Source: Chloroflexota bacterium (GTDB taxonomy: Bacteria > Chloroflexota > Anaerolineae > Anaerolineales > Villigracilaceae). Taken from it: DNA of 64,000 nucleotides. The DNA lies in assembly GCA_013388685.1 (NCBI GenBank), contig JACAET010000028.1, forward strand, positions 1 to 64,000, in the 5' to 3' direction. Positions 1 through 8,389 of the stretch are shown piece after piece. How positions within the stretch are numbered: position 1 is the first letter of the stretch; the number at the start of each line of letters is the position of its first letter. Under the pieces are notes generated by a model, which did not search any database, was not told the origin of the DNA, and saw only the letters and a list, made by a program, of their open reading frames with translations. Position numbers and translations under genes: made by a program.

Positions 1-259
1 GATCGGGCTTGAGGATGACCTGGTACTGGTAATGCACCTGGAAGCGGTTGGGGTTTTCGCCGTAGCGCCCGTCGTCGGGGCGGACGGAGGGTTCGACGTA
101 CGCCACATTCCACGGTTCGGGTCCGAGCACGCGCAGGAAGGTGGCGGGGTTCATCGTCCCTGCGCCGACCTGGGTGTAGTAGGGCTGGGCGATGAGGCAG
201 CCGTGATTTGCCCAGAAGTTTTGGAGGGTGAGGAGGAGGGATTGGAAGGAGGAAGACAT
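1..259 (-). CDS. glyQ: Glycyl-tRNA synthetase alpha subunit, 5' fragment
   Basis: Reading leftward from the ATG at 259-257, the frame is open to the window edge (86 codons). The translation matches the start of the class IIc glycyl-tRNA synthetase alpha chain: [20 protein letters not shown] near the N-terminus, then a [13 protein letters not shown] block and [12 protein letters not shown]. These segments are part of the catalytic core that activates glycine for tRNA-Gly charging in the cytosol. The gene continues beyond base 1, so I cannot tell whether it is alpha only or an alpha-beta fusion. A possible -10 box lies at 338-333 on the same strand, about 66 bases upstream. The stretch between carries a short ATCAGTGA-type repeat directly before the start codon. 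Confidence 0.93.
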   Translation of the reverse strand, partial: MSSSFQSLLLTLQNFWANHGCLIAQPYYTQVGAGTMNPATFLRVLGPEPWNVAYVEPSVRPDDGRYGENPNRFQVHYQYQVILKPD

Positions 260-332
260 AGTGATCAGTGACCAGTTTTCACCTGTGCCTGCGGCAAGGT
301 GCAAGCAGTAATCAGTTTGGTGGAGCGAGGGG

Positions 333-338
333 ATTATA
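333..338 (-). promoter_or_regulatory. Possible -10 box for glyQ
   Basis: TATAAT on the minus strand, about 74 bases upstream of the glyQ start codon. No recognisable -35 hexamer at 16-18 bases spacing, so this rests on the -10 match and position only. Confidence 0.35.
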
Positions 339-445
339 CCTGATGGGACGACGGGGGGCCGTTGATGGTGGATAGTGAGGCGTTGCAAGGGCTTTGCTCA
401 CACCTTTGCTCCGCCTCGATTAGGGATTTTCACTGTCGAGTGCAT

Positions 446-459
446 TTAGAGAACGCCAA
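446..459. repeat. 14-base dispersed motif, copy 1
   Basis: TTAGAGAACGCCAA, identical to 2661-2674. Both copies lie just downstream of a minus-strand gene. It overlaps the palindrome AACCGCGCGGTT at 458-469. Confidence 0.5.
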
Positions 460-542
460 CCGCGCGGTTACGGGATTTATTTGTCAATTTTCATTATCGC
501 GCGCGATGGCGCAAGGTGAGTGAATGAAGGCGCGCATCCGCC

Positions 543-1568
543 TTAAAACAACTCCCGATTTTCCTTCACCCAATTGAACAGCCTCTCAATGCCATCTTCC
601 AAGCCCATTTTCGCCTCCCAGTCGAGTTCCCGCTTCGCCTTGCGTGTATCGGCGTAGAAGACCTTCTGGTCGCCGGGGCGCCAGTCGGCGCGGGCGACTT
701 CGATCTTTTTCCCAAGCAACCTCTCCAAAATGGGACCGAATTCCGCCCAAACCGCCATCACATTGCGCGTACCGCCGCCCATGTTGTAGATCTGTCCCTT
801 TGCCGCGTCAATCTTTTCAATGGCGGCTTCGTAGGCGTTCAACAGGTCTTCCACGTGCAGAATGTCGCGCACCTGCTTGCCGTCGCCATAGATGGTGATT
901 TTGCGTCCCGTCACGGCGGCAATGATCATCCACGCCAGCCAGCCCTGGTCTTCGATGCCGAATTGGCGCGGTCCGTAAATGCAACTCTGACGAAAGACCA
1001 CCGACCGCAAGCCGTAAATGCGGGCATAATCGCGCACGTACTGATCGCCCGCGCCCTTACTGCAGCCGTAGGGTGAGTGAAAATCAATCGGCTGGGTTTC
1101 GGGGCAGCCATATTCCAGCTCGGCATAACGCCAGCGGGTTGCCTCCTCCACCACCTTCACATCCTCCATTCCGCCATAGACCTTGTTGGTGGATGCGTAA
1201 ATGAAGATGGGATCGCGTCCCGAAAGACGCGCGGCTTCGAGCGTGTTGAACGTGCCGAGCGCGTTCGCTTCGAAATCCTCTCTGGGGTTTGTGACGGATG
1301 TCGTCACTGCGACCTGCCCCGCCAAATGGACGATGATGTCAGCGTCCTTTGCCGCTTCTGCAATCTGGCTGACGCTTCGCACATCTCCGACGATGAGCCG
1401 GAAGGCGTCGTCCCCAAACTGACTCTTCAGCCAATCCACGTTGCGCTGCGCGCCGGCGCGGGAGAGATTGTCGAAGATGATGACATGCTCGTTGCGTTGA
1501 ATCAACCTGCGGGCGTAGTTCGAACCGATGAATCCCGCTCCGCCGGTAATCAGGTAGTTTCTAGTCAT
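543..1568 (-). CDS. SDR-family NAD-dependent sugar epimerase (CDP-paratose 2-epimerase type)
   Basis: Extended short-chain dehydrogenase of 341 residues. The N-terminal Rossmann motif TGGAGFIG is at residues 8-15, and the catalytic Tyr167-x3-Lys171 sits in HSPYGCSK, with a Ser/Thr at 126-127. The stretch SCIYGPRQFGIEDQGW is characteristic of CDP-paratose/CDP-tyvelose 2-epimerases rather than UDP-glucose 4-epimerases, so nucleotide-sugar C2 epimerisation for surface glycan is the likely role; exact substrate is inferred. Its start overlaps the end of the upstream membrane-protein gene by 8 bases, with GAGGAA as ribosome binding site inside that gene. The two are therefore probably translated from one message. 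Confidence 0.85.
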   Translation of the reverse strand: MTRNYLITGGAGFIGSNYARRLIQRNEHVIIFDNLSRAGAQRNVDWLKSQFGDDAFRLIVGDVRSVSQIAEAAKDADIIVHLAGQVAVTTSVTNPREDFEANALGTFNTLEAARLSGRDPIFIYASTNKVYGGMEDVKVVEEATRWRYAELEYGCPETQPIDFHSPYGCSKGAGDQYVRDYARIYGLRSVVFRQSCIYGPRQFGIEDQGWLAWMIIAAVTGRKITIYGDGKQVRDILHVEDLLNAYEAAIEKIDAAKGQIYNMGGGTRNVMAVWAEFGPILERLLGKKIEVARADWRPGDQKVFYADTRKAKRELDWEAKMGLEDGIERLFNWVKENRELF

Positions 1569-2556
1569 TGCTCTGCTTGTTCCTCAAGTTCATCAATTGC
1601 TGGTACACGCCGGAGAGGGTTTGCCCTTGAATGGACAGACCAATAGCGCCCAGCACCATGCTGTTGAGATAGTTGTAAAAACGGGTGGTTAACGCCACCG
1701 CAAAAGAAGTTGATTCGTCGCCGGACAGGACGGTCATGGCATAGGTGTAGACTCCCTCGAACGTGCCGACTGCCCCCGGCAGGGAGGGAATCGCGCCGCC
1801 GAACGCCGCCATCCCCAGCCCGAACATTGCCCACACGACTGTGGCTTCGGGGAAGAAGGACGTGATGATAAAGTAATACGAGATAATGGCTGTTCCCCAG
1901 TTGACCGTCATCCAGAAGAGAAAGCGCAGGAAGAGCCAGCCATCGGTGAGGACGCTCAACCCGGCGAAGAACGATTCGAGGAAACTGCCTCCGGCATGTT
2001 GAAGCAGGGGCCAGCGCGCGCTCAGTTTGTGGAAGAGATCGAGCGCCCATTGATGCGTACGCGCCAGAATGTACATGGCAAGCAGCCCTGCCAGCACAAC
2101 CGCACCGACGATGTACGCAGCGCGGTCGGCGCCTTCCACGTTCACCACGAAGGGCAGTGCCGCCAGCAGGAGCGCCGCCGAAAAGCCCAGGTCCACCACG
2201 CGCTCGATAACCACGGTGGGCAGAATTTCCATAAATTTCAGGTCAGATTTGCGACTGAGCAGGAAGGCGCGCCCCAATTCACCAAGGCGGAAAGGCAGAA
2301 CGTTGTTCAGCAAATAACCGGCGCTCAAGGACCAGAAGACATCTTTGAATGTTCCGCGGTTGCGCAGGAGAGTCCACCACACCATGCCGCGAATAGCCAT
2401 CCAGACGAAGCCGATTGCCAGCCCAATCGAAAGGCGCACGTAGTTGGCGTTGCGGATGGCGGCAACCATGGCTTTCAAGTCCACCACCGAAAGGATGGCG
2501 ATGATCAAGCCAATGCTGATGACGGCTCCGGGGAGCCAGCGTTTCCATTCTTTCAT
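1561..2556 (-). CDS. Lysylphosphatidylglycerol-synthase/flippase-like membrane protein (YbhN/AglD type)
   Basis: 331 residues, strongly hydrophobic, with about eight predicted membrane segments. The sequence has the hallmarks of the UPF0104/LPG_synthase_TM family: an early RGMVWWTLLRNRG loop, YLLNNVLPFRLGELGRAFLL (the conserved NN-lPFrlGE motif near residue 90), and a late PSLPGAVGTFEG loop. Members are proposed to flip or modify lipid-linked sugars; archaeal AglD is one. The overlap with the sugar epimerase supports a lipid-linked glycan role, but this is inference. Start is ATG with AAAGGAAC upstream. Length is usual for the family. Confidence 0.8.
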   Translation of the reverse strand: MKEWKRWLPGAVISIGLIIAILSVVDLKAMVAAIRNANYVRLSIGLAIGFVWMAIRGMVWWTLLRNRGTFKDVFWSLSAGYLLNNVLPFRLGELGRAFLLSRKSDLKFMEILPTVVIERVVDLGFSAALLLAALPFVVNVEGADRAAYIVGAVVLAGLLAMYILARTHQWALDLFHKLSARWPLLQHAGGSFLESFFAGLSVLTDGWLFLRFLFWMTVNWGTAIISYYFIITSFFPEATVVWAMFGLGMAAFGGAIPSLPGAVGTFEGVYTYAMTVLSGDESTSFAVALTTRFYNYLNSMVLGAIGLSIQGQTLSGVYQQLMNLRNKQSND

Positions 2557-2655
2557 AGTTTGTTCCTTTGGGTGTGAATGTTACAGCGGACAGGAAACAT
2601 CAATTATCAGTAGATCACGAAAACCTCGCGTAGTGTGCGCTCTCTAGCGCAAAAC

Positions 2656-2673
2656 TGGCGTTAGAGAACGCCA
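2656..2673. repeat. Small hairpin in the lepA-flippase gap, containing copy 2 of the 14-base motif
   Basis: TGGCGTT-AGAG-AACGCCA forms a perfect 7-bp stem with a 4-base loop in the gap 2557-2723. It has no T-tract on either side and is about 50 bases past the lepA stop on the minus strand. The right half overlaps TTAGAGAACGCCAA (2661-2674), the motif shared with 446-459. The rest of this 167-base gap shows nothing else. Confidence 0.5.
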
Positions 2674-2723
2674 ATTACGCGCTTTCGTGAAGTACTGACT
2701 ACGTGTTTACCTGTCTGCCTCCC

Positions 2724-4523
2724 TTATTCCTCGTCCAGTTTCAAGACAGCCATGAAGGCTTCCTGCGGGATTTCCACGTTGCCGACCATCTTCAAACGTT
2801 TTTTACCCTTCTTTTGTTTCTCGAGCAGTTTTTTCTTGCGGGTGATGTCGCCGCCGTAACATTTGGCGAGCACGTCCTTGCGGGTGGCTTTGACGTTGGC
2901 GCGCGAGAGGATGCGTCCGCCCGCCGAGGCTTGCACTGCCACATCGAACAACTGCCGCGGGATCAACTCTTTCAGTTTGGTGATGAGCCGCTGACCTTTG
3001 TGGTAGGCATCCTTTTTATGGACGATGGTCGCCAGTGCATCCACCGGCTCGCCGTTGACGAGAATCTCCAGTTTCTGCAATTCGTCGGGACGGTATTCGA
3101 GGAACTGGTAATCGAGCGAAGCGTAGCCCCGCGTGCGGGATTTCAGGTCGTCGAAAAAGTCCACGATGATTTCGGAGAGCGGAATCTCAAAGTCAAGTTG
3201 GACGCGGTGCGGCGCGGGGTATTCCTGTTTTTTGAAGATGCCGCGCCGTTTGGTGACCAGTTCCATGATGGGACCGTAATACTCGGTAGGGGTGATGATT
3301 TCGATGGTCATCCACGGTTCGCGGATTTCGACGATTTTGGATTCGTCCGGCAATTCGGCGGGGGAATCGACCGGGATGAGTTCATCATCGATCATCAAGA
3401 CCTGATATTCCACAGACGGCGCGGTGAATAACACATCCAGGTCGTATTCACGTTCGATGCGCTCCTGAATGATTTCCATGTGGAAGAGACCGAGAAAGCC
3501 GGCGCGAAAGCCAAACCCCAGCGCCTGCGAGGTTTCGGGCTGGTAGGTGAGCGAGGCGTCGTTGAGCTGCAATTTTTCGAGCGCATCGCGCAGGTCGGTG
3601 TAATCGTCCGCTTCGACGGGGTAAATTCCAGCGAAGACCATCGGCTTGGGGTGACGGTAGCCGGGCAGCGGTTCTGCGGCCGGGCGCGCCGCGCTGGTGA
3701 TCGTATCTCCCACGCGGCATTCATGCACGGTTTTGAACCCTGTGGCGATGTAGCCCACTTCTCCCGACCCGAGCCGGTCCACCGGTTTCATGCCGGGTGC
3801 GAAGATGCCAATTTCCACTGGCTTCATGTCGGCGTTGGTGGCAAACAGACGTAGAACGTCGGTGGGGTTGAACGAACCTTCGAAGATGCGCACATAAGCG
3901 ATGACGCCTTTGTAGGAGTCATAATGTGAGTCGAACACGAGGGCGCGCAGGGGGGCGTCGTCCGCGTCTTTGGGCGGCGGGACGCGGGTGACGATGGCTT
4001 CGAGAACCTGTTCGACGTTGACACCCTCCTTTGCCGAGATGCGGATGACCGATTCAGGCGGGACCCCCAGCAGGCTGCCCACATCTTCAGCCACTTCGTC
4101 GGGACGGGCGGAGGGCAGGTCAATTTTGTTGATGACGGGGATGATGGTCAGGTCGGCGTCGAGCGCCTGATAGAGATTGGCGAGGGTTTGCGCTTCGATG
4201 CCCTGTGTGGCGTCCACCACAAGCACCGCGCCTTCGCAGGCTTTGAGCGCCCGGCTGACTTCGTAGCCAAAATCCACGTGACCGGGAGTGTCAATCAGGT
4301 TGATTTCATAGCGCTGACCGTCTTTTGCGGTGTAGTACATGCGCACGGCAGAGGCTTTGATGGTGACGCCTTTTTCGCGTTCGAGGTCCATTGAATCAAG
4401 CACCTGCTCGGTCATCTCACGGTCGGAGATGGCGCCGGTCAGTTGCAGCAGACGGTCGGCAAGGGTGGATTTGCCATGATCCACATGGGCGATGATGCAG
4501 AAGTTACGGATATGGTCAGTCAT
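2724..4523 (-). CDS. lepA: Elongation factor 4 (translational GTPase LepA)
   Basis: Ribosome-associated GTPase that acts on stalled or mistranslocated ribosomes. Translation starts best at MTDHIRNF (ATG 4523-4521), which aligns with the family N-terminus; the frame extends 25 codons further up to 4598 but that extension is not family-like. Seen: P-loop AHVDHGKST (about residues 12-20), the DTPGHVDF G3 motif, NKIDLP G4 motif, and the LepA-specific C-terminal domain ending in [15 protein letters not shown]. About 599 residues, normal for LepA. No strong Shine-Dalgarno precedes the start; a TATACT on the minus strand lies about 17 bases upstream of the ATG. It follows the three-gene unknown cassette at a distance of about 120 bases. 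Confidence 0.96.
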   Translation of the reverse strand: MTDHIRNFCIIAHVDHGKSTLADRLLQLTGAISDREMTEQVLDSMDLEREKGVTIKASAVRMYYTAKDGQRYEINLIDTPGHVDFGYEVSRALKACEGAVLVVDATQGIEAQTLANLYQALDADLTIIPVINKIDLPSARPDEVAEDVGSLLGVPPESVIRISAKEGVNVEQVLEAIVTRVPPPKDADDAPLRALVFDSHYDSYKGVIAYVRIFEGSFNPTDVLRLFATNADMKPVEIGIFAPGMKPVDRLGSGEVGYIATGFKTVHECRVGDTITSAARPAAEPLPGYRHPKPMVFAGIYPVEADDYTDLRDALEKLQLNDASLTYQPETSQALGFGFRAGFLGLFHMEIIQERIEREYDLDVLFTAPSVEYQVLMIDDELIPVDSPAELPDESKIVEIREPWMTIEIITPTEYYGPIMELVTKRRGIFKKQEYPAPHRVQLDFEIPLSEIIVDFFDDLKSRTRGYASLDYQFLEYRPDELQKLEILVNGEPVDALATIVHKKDAYHKGQRLITKLKELIPRQLFDVAVQASAGGRILSRANVKATRKDVLAKCYGGDITRKKKLLEKQKKGKKRLKMVGNVEIPQEAFMAVLKLDEE

Positions 4524-4643
4524 AGGTTTTGCGTGCGAAAGTATAACCGATTCCTTCCCAACAAAAAAACAGCGCACGATTGGTACGCTGTTTGGCAATG
4601 CGTCAAGACACGACGCATCATGGTCACTGAATGTTTGGGGTAT

Positions 4644-5300
4644 CTATTTTGCTGGTTTTCCTTCGGCATTTTCGCCTGAAGGTGCGGCGGCTGGCGGGCG
4701 GAGGAATTCGATCAATCTATTTGCTTCCTCGATAAACCGATCTGCCATTTGCGTCCCAATGAGATCGGGAATTGGCAAAAAGAGAAGGGTTTGAATCATG
4801 AATATGGTTAACTCGAGAATCGAATCTGCGTCTCCTTCGACGAAAGGCTCCTCTCCATTATATTTCTCAAGGCGGACGCGAATGTGGGAGCGTTTATTGA
4901 TGTAATCATAATAAACATCCCGATAAAACATTTTCCAATTGTTGGGAAGTTGATTCGAAATCAGGAAGGCATTGGCAAGTTCCGGTCCATAGAGCGAAAT
5001 GATGGTGCGCAGGAAATTCATGACATCATGCGGAGCGGCATCCCTGATATCTTCCAGTCGTTTTGCCTGATCGGGCGGTTGTGCAACGTTGAACAGGAGA
5101 TCAGTGCTTTCTTTTCCCAGGTAATTATCCAAACTTGAAAAAATAGACCTCCAGGTGGTCCCGTCTATTTTAGCGAGACGTTTGTCAAGAATCTCGCGCA
5201 CCTGGCGCTCGGCATCAGGATGGGATTTGAGAAACGTTTGCAGGGCTGTCACACTGACAGGCACCCAGTCGGGTAACGTTGCAGGGATAACATTATCCAT
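4644..5300 (-). CDS. Unknown protein, third gene of ORFan cassette (C)
   Basis: 218 residues, not recognised. Mostly helical-looking and soluble, with an N-terminal segment DWVPVSVTALQTFLKSHPDA resembling a compact helical adaptor, an acidic/aromatic middle (RDVYYDYINKRSHIRVRLE), one hydrophobic stretch ELTIFMIQTLLFLPIPDLIG near residue 165 that may be buried or membrane-associated, and an Ala/Pro tail. It starts 35 bases after the stop of gene B and all three genes are minus-strand. Base composition is noticeably lower in G+C than flanking lepA and phnE genes, which suggests acquisition by transfer. No catalytic motif is evident. Confidence 0.75.
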   Translation of the reverse strand: MDNVIPATLPDWVPVSVTALQTFLKSHPDAERQVREILDKRLAKIDGTTWRSIFSSLDNYLGKESTDLLFNVAQPPDQAKRLEDIRDAAPHDVMNFLRTIISLYGPELANAFLISNQLPNNWKMFYRDVYYDYINKRSHIRVRLEKYNGEEPFVEGDADSILELTIFMIQTLLFLPIPDLIGTQMADRFIEEANRLIEFLRPPAAAPSGENAEGKPAK

Positions 5301-5335
5301 GGTCCATTCTCCTCATTATGCGATACGGTTTTGTA

Positions 5336-6466
5336 TTAATTGCCAGACACCTGCCTGCTTTGCGTGGCTGGAGGGCTTTCTCGATGTTCCATGGCAGGCA
5401 TTGACTCGTTTTGGAGTTGTCGCGGTGGAGCGCTGGTGGCGGAAGCCCTAGCCGTCTCCGAAGTATATTTGTTGTGCTTGAAAATTTCGTCAATCAATTC
5501 ATCAATTTTTCCAAGAATGACCCGGGCATTTTCTCTGCATTCCTTGGCAATAAGGTCAGCCGCAGTGATTGCCTCGTCCATTTCACTTAAGGCATTATCA
5601 ATTGCGCTCTCGATTTCCGCAGGGCGGAAGCTGTCGGGAGATTTGGACACTTTCTCCACCTCCTCGAATGCCCTGCCTAGTGACGCATTGAAAATATCAT
5701 CCTGCCCGAATTCGTCGGCCAGAGCGACCGGAACGATTTCGGTCATTTTGATCTTGCCCAGCTGGCTCTTGACTTTGTTCCAGAATTCGCGGCTGTAGAT
5801 GTCCTGCCGTTTCTCTTTACCGTCGGACAATTTGGTTCGGGTTTCGCTGCATTGCACCCACTGTTCGCGCGACTTGATGTATCCGTTCACGTAGGCGTCC
5901 AACTTGCTTTGGTGTTTTCTTATCTTTTCCAGCAAATCGCGTCCCACACTGATAATGTCTACAGACGCCCCCTCACTGCGAGATTGTTGAAAGGATGTTT
6001 CATTGTCCCTGCTCTGGGATCTGGCAATTGTCTCATTCCCCCCGCTCCTTCGGCGGGCATCCGGCTGTTCCTCCGGTAGGATATCTCTCAGGAGGGGAAT
6101 CAACTCCCTGGCATCCTCTTTTATCAGCAGGTGATTATATAAAGCAAGGACGGTGGGGAATAGATCTGTTTGGCAGTAGGTCAGCACTGACGAGGAATCT
6201 TGCAAATGCTTGTCTCGTTCAATGGCGAGCGCGGGGTTGTTTCCAAACTTATCCCGTTCGTCCACACTTTCCAAGCCAAAAATACTGGCTCGCAACCTTG
6301 TTACATTTTCTTTCAGTTTGTTGCGAAAATTTTCCTGACGAGTAATGTCCAGCTGAGGGGGTAAATTAAAAGTGGAAGTGACAAAGGCAGAATCGGAAGA
6401 GAAGAATGCCAGAAGCCTCTCCATTTTGCTTAAGTATTGTCTTCTCTCGTCATATTCGGGCGGCAT
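5336..6466 (-). CDS. Unknown coiled-coil-rich protein, second gene of ORFan cassette (B)
   Basis: 376 residues, not recognised. The N-terminal third contains a segment that matches gene A without gaps (pattern R..[LI]..L..[LV]...D.F.N[DN]P[SA]LA.[QE]R.K). A low-complexity Arg/Ser/Glu linker follows (about residues 135-170), then long charged helices with probable coiled coil (about 170-335) and a Ser/Thr/Pro/Gln tail. No enzyme motif is visible. It lies 24 bases after gene A and 35 bases before gene C, all on the minus strand, so the three are likely co-transcribed. Composition is lower in G+C than neighbours. A scaffold or complex-forming role would fit but is speculation. Confidence 0.75.
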   Translation of the reverse strand: MPPEYDERRQYLSKMERLLAFFSSDSAFVTSTFNLPPQLDITRQENFRNKLKENVTRLRASIFGLESVDERDKFGNNPALAIERDKHLQDSSSVLTYCQTDLFPTVLALYNHLLIKEDARELIPLLRDILPEEQPDARRRSGGNETIARSQSRDNETSFQQSRSEGASVDIISVGRDLLEKIRKHQSKLDAYVNGYIKSREQWVQCSETRTKLSDGKEKRQDIYSREFWNKVKSQLGKIKMTEIVPVALADEFGQDDIFNASLGRAFEEVEKVSKSPDSFRPAEIESAIDNALSEMDEAITAADLIAKECRENARVILGKIDELIDEIFKHNKYTSETARASATSAPPRQLQNESMPAMEHRESPPATQSRQVSGN

Positions 6467-6490
6467 GAGAATTTCGCTTCCACCAAATGG

Positions 6491-7021
6491 TCAGGGAATG
6501 GGAACACCCAGCACAAGCCCCAGGGCTTTTGCCAGCGTATATGCTTTGGTAAAAATCGCTCCGGCACGCGCCGCCTGCTCAACGAATTGACTGGCGGTAT
6601 CCAGAACTTTTTGAACCGTCCAGCGCTCACCGGGAGGGGGAGGGGGTAAGGTTTTTTCGTCAAGCTGTTCCGGCGGATCTTGTTTGCTTTTTTCGACCAC
6701 CTGCCTGGTCAATTTTTCCAGGGCGGGAACAATCTCAAATTCAAAATCTATCTTGGTGGTTTCGATTTTTTGGATCAGTTTATAACGCTGGTTTGCCAAG
6801 GATGGATCGTTTTTGAAAGGGTCTTCCTTTTCGAGGTTGTTCAAAGTTTCCAGGTCTGTTCGGATATTTACCAGCATCTTGCGCACATTTTTTCGTAATT
6901 CTGCTGCCCCCTCGTAGAGTTGGTTAAGTTTTTCACTCCCCAGCAACATATCCACCTGCTGAAGTGTCTTGGCGATCTCTTCGGCATCGTTTTGCGAAGA
7001 TTCTAAGTAATCGCTTGCCAC
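6491..7021 (-). CDS. Unknown helical protein, first gene of ORFan cassette (A)
   Basis: Best start is GTG at 7021-7019 (VASDYLESS), 5 bases after a strong AGGAGG; the open frame continues to 7141, but that extension runs through an inverted-repeat element and has no ribosome binding site. This gives 176 residues: predicted helices, then a segment DPFKNDPSLANQRYK near residue 70 with a clear counterpart in gene B, then a Pro-rich linker (PPPPPGERW) and a C-terminal hydrophobic Ala/Leu segment that could insert in or lie on a membrane. No known family recognised. It is the promoter-proximal gene of the cassette. Confidence 0.72.
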   Translation of the reverse strand: MASDYLESSQNDAEEIAKTLQQVDMLLGSEKLNQLYEGAAELRKNVRKMLVNIRTDLETLNNLEKEDPFKNDPSLANQRYKLIQKIETTKIDFEFEIVPALEKLTRQVVEKSKQDPPEQLDEKTLPPPPPGERWTVQKVLDTASQFVEQAARAGAIFTKAYTLAKALGLVLGVPIP

Positions 7022-7047
7022 TCTCACCTCCTCTGTAGTGAAAAATT

Positions 7048-7106
7048 CAGGGCTTACGCATACAGCACATAAAACGTGTTCTACGCGGACCTTTGTGTAA
7101 GCCCTG
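7048..7106. mobile_element. 59-bp inverted-repeat (MITE-like) element
   Basis: CAGGGCTTACGCA at 7048-7060 faces TGTGTAAGCCCTG at 7094-7106: 13-base inverted ends with one mismatch around a 33-base core. It sits between the real start of ORFan gene A and the phn operon terminator. Ends of this kind resemble insertion-sequence termini, but no transposase is present and no target duplication is obvious. Confidence 0.5.
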
Positions 7107-7195
7107 CTTTGGGAAAAACTTACTCCCCAACTCATAACCAAAAAAAATTATAACCCACAAACCTTCGAGAATCAACAAGCATTTTGCAATCAACG

Positions 7196-7233
7196 AAAAA
7201 CTCCCCCAAATACGCGGGTGGTATATGGGGGAG
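7196..7233 (-). terminator. Rho-independent terminator of the phn operon
   Basis: On the minus strand, CTCCCCCA (7233-7226) pairs with TGGGGGAG (7208-7201), followed by TTTTT (7200-7196). It lies 22 bases past the stop of the last phn gene at 7255, as expected for an operon end. Confidence 0.85.
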
Positions 7234-7254
7234 AAGATGATATGCAGAGATGAG

Positions 7255-8388
7255 TCACGTCAACCGTTTGCGGATTTCGGAACTGAGGAAGTCCATCGCC
7301 CAGACGACAATGACGATGGCCCAGATGGCAGTGCCAGCCTGATTCCACTTGAAATCGTTGATGCTCAGGTTGAGGTAGTAGCCGATGCCGCCGCCGCCCA
7401 CAAAGCCGATGATGGTGGAGATGCGCACGTTGATGTCCCAGTGGTAAATGATGTACGAGATGAAATCGGGGACGATTTGCGGGACGACGCCGTAGCGGAC
7501 GACGTGCAGAGGCGGCGCGCCGGTGGCGTTGAGCGCCTCCACCGGTCCCGCGTCAATGTTTTCCACCGCTTCGGAGAACAGTTTGCCCAGCGAGGCGATG
7601 GTCACCACCGTGAGCGCCAGAAAGCCGGGGAAGGGTCCAAAACTCAGCCAGAAGCCGAAGACGGTCGCCATCACCAGCGGGTCGTAGGAGCGCATCAGGT
7701 TGAAGAAGGAGCGGAAGAGGTAGTAAACAGCCGTTCCGAGACAGCCCTTGCGGGTGATGTTGCTGGCCGCCAGGAAACTGAGCGGCGCGGCGATGACCGT
7801 CGCCAGGGTGGTGGAGAGCAGCGCCATGAAAATGGTGACGAACATGTTGTCCATCACGTCTTTGAGCGCCTGGCTGGGCTTCAGCCCACCCACCGGGGTG
7901 AGGGTATCCACCTCGAGGCGGCTGGCAACGCCATCTACGGTGGATTGGATGGGGCGCGCCTGCACTTCGTAAGTGAAGTAGCCGTTCGCGTCGGTCTCGG
8001 TGCGGATGGCAGTCATGGTGCGGCCATCGGGTAAACGCCAGCGGATGACGACTTCGGAGTTGGGCTGCAGGTCGAAGCCTTGCAGGGTGAATGTTTCGAG
8101 CGGCGCGGCGCAGAGAACGCTGGGGACGAGACGCGGTCCCTCGGAGGGGAGCAGGCTCTCGGTCGGGGCGGAGCCGCAGGGGATGGGGAAGACGATGGAA
8201 ACGGTGCGCGTTTCCACGTCGCGGGTGAACACGTCGGGCGTCAGGAAGGCGGTCAGCAGGTCTTTGCCTTTGGCCAGGTCGCGGAACAGGCGGGGAAAGT
8301 CCGCTTCGGTGACGCGGTAGGAAACGACGAAGGCGGCGATGACGAGCGCCGTCAGCAGGGTGTTGCGAGCGATGCGCGCGATGGGCAT
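7255..8388 (-). CDS. phnE: Phosphonate/phosphite-type ABC transporter permease, second copy
   Basis: Inner-membrane permease of the PhnCDE importer. ATG at 8388 is 1 base after the upstream permease stop; a longer frame to 8451 would overlap that gene and lacks support. 377 residues against roughly 260-280 in typical PhnE: the excess is an extracytoplasmic insert (about residues 60-165) between the first membrane helix and the binding-protein-dependent transport domain. The insert has an Ig-like look (ETFTLQGFDLQPNSEVVIRW followed by a TDANGYFTYEV strand). The C-terminal half has the EAA-type loop EALNATGAPPLHVVRYGVVP and the GGGGIG motif. It is the distal gene of phnD-phnC-phnE-phnE and precedes a terminator. 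Confidence 0.9.
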   Translation of the reverse strand: MPIARIARNTLLTALVIAAFVVSYRVTEADFPRLFRDLAKGKDLLTAFLTPDVFTRDVETRTVSIVFPIPCGSAPTESLLPSEGPRLVPSVLCAAPLETFTLQGFDLQPNSEVVIRWRLPDGRTMTAIRTETDANGYFTYEVQARPIQSTVDGVASRLEVDTLTPVGGLKPSQALKDVMDNMFVTIFMALLSTTLATVIAAPLSFLAASNITRKGCLGTAVYYLFRSFFNLMRSYDPLVMATVFGFWLSFGPFPGFLALTVVTIASLGKLFSEAVENIDAGPVEALNATGAPPLHVVRYGVVPQIVPDFISYIIYHWDINVRISTIIGFVGGGGIGYYLNLSINDFKWNQAGTAIWAIVIVVWAMDFLSSEIRKRLT

Positions 8389-8389
8389 G

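Larger units (their letters stand above)
260..542. other. Gap between glyQ start and epimerase stop
   Basis: No coding potential recognised. It holds an ATCAGTGA-type repeat at about 260-277, a TATAAT on the minus strand at 338-333 that could serve glyQ (no clear -35), a 14-base motif TTAGAGAACGCCAA at 446-459 that recurs at 2661-2674, and a perfect 12-base palindrome AACCGCGCGGTT at 458-469. No convincing T-tract terminator follows the epimerase gene. Confidence 0.5.

Noticed and set aside
32..271. 79-codon plus-strand frame at the window start
   Set aside because: The opposite strand encodes the well-matched N-terminus of glycyl-tRNA synthetase alpha.
4524..4598. Longer LepA start at 4598
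   Set aside because: The extra 25 residues are not found in the family, and the internal ATG at 4523 aligns with the normal N-terminus.
7022..7141. Longer start for ORFan gene A at 7141
   Set aside because: It would translate the inverted-repeat element and has no ribosome binding site; GTG 7021 follows AGGAGG.
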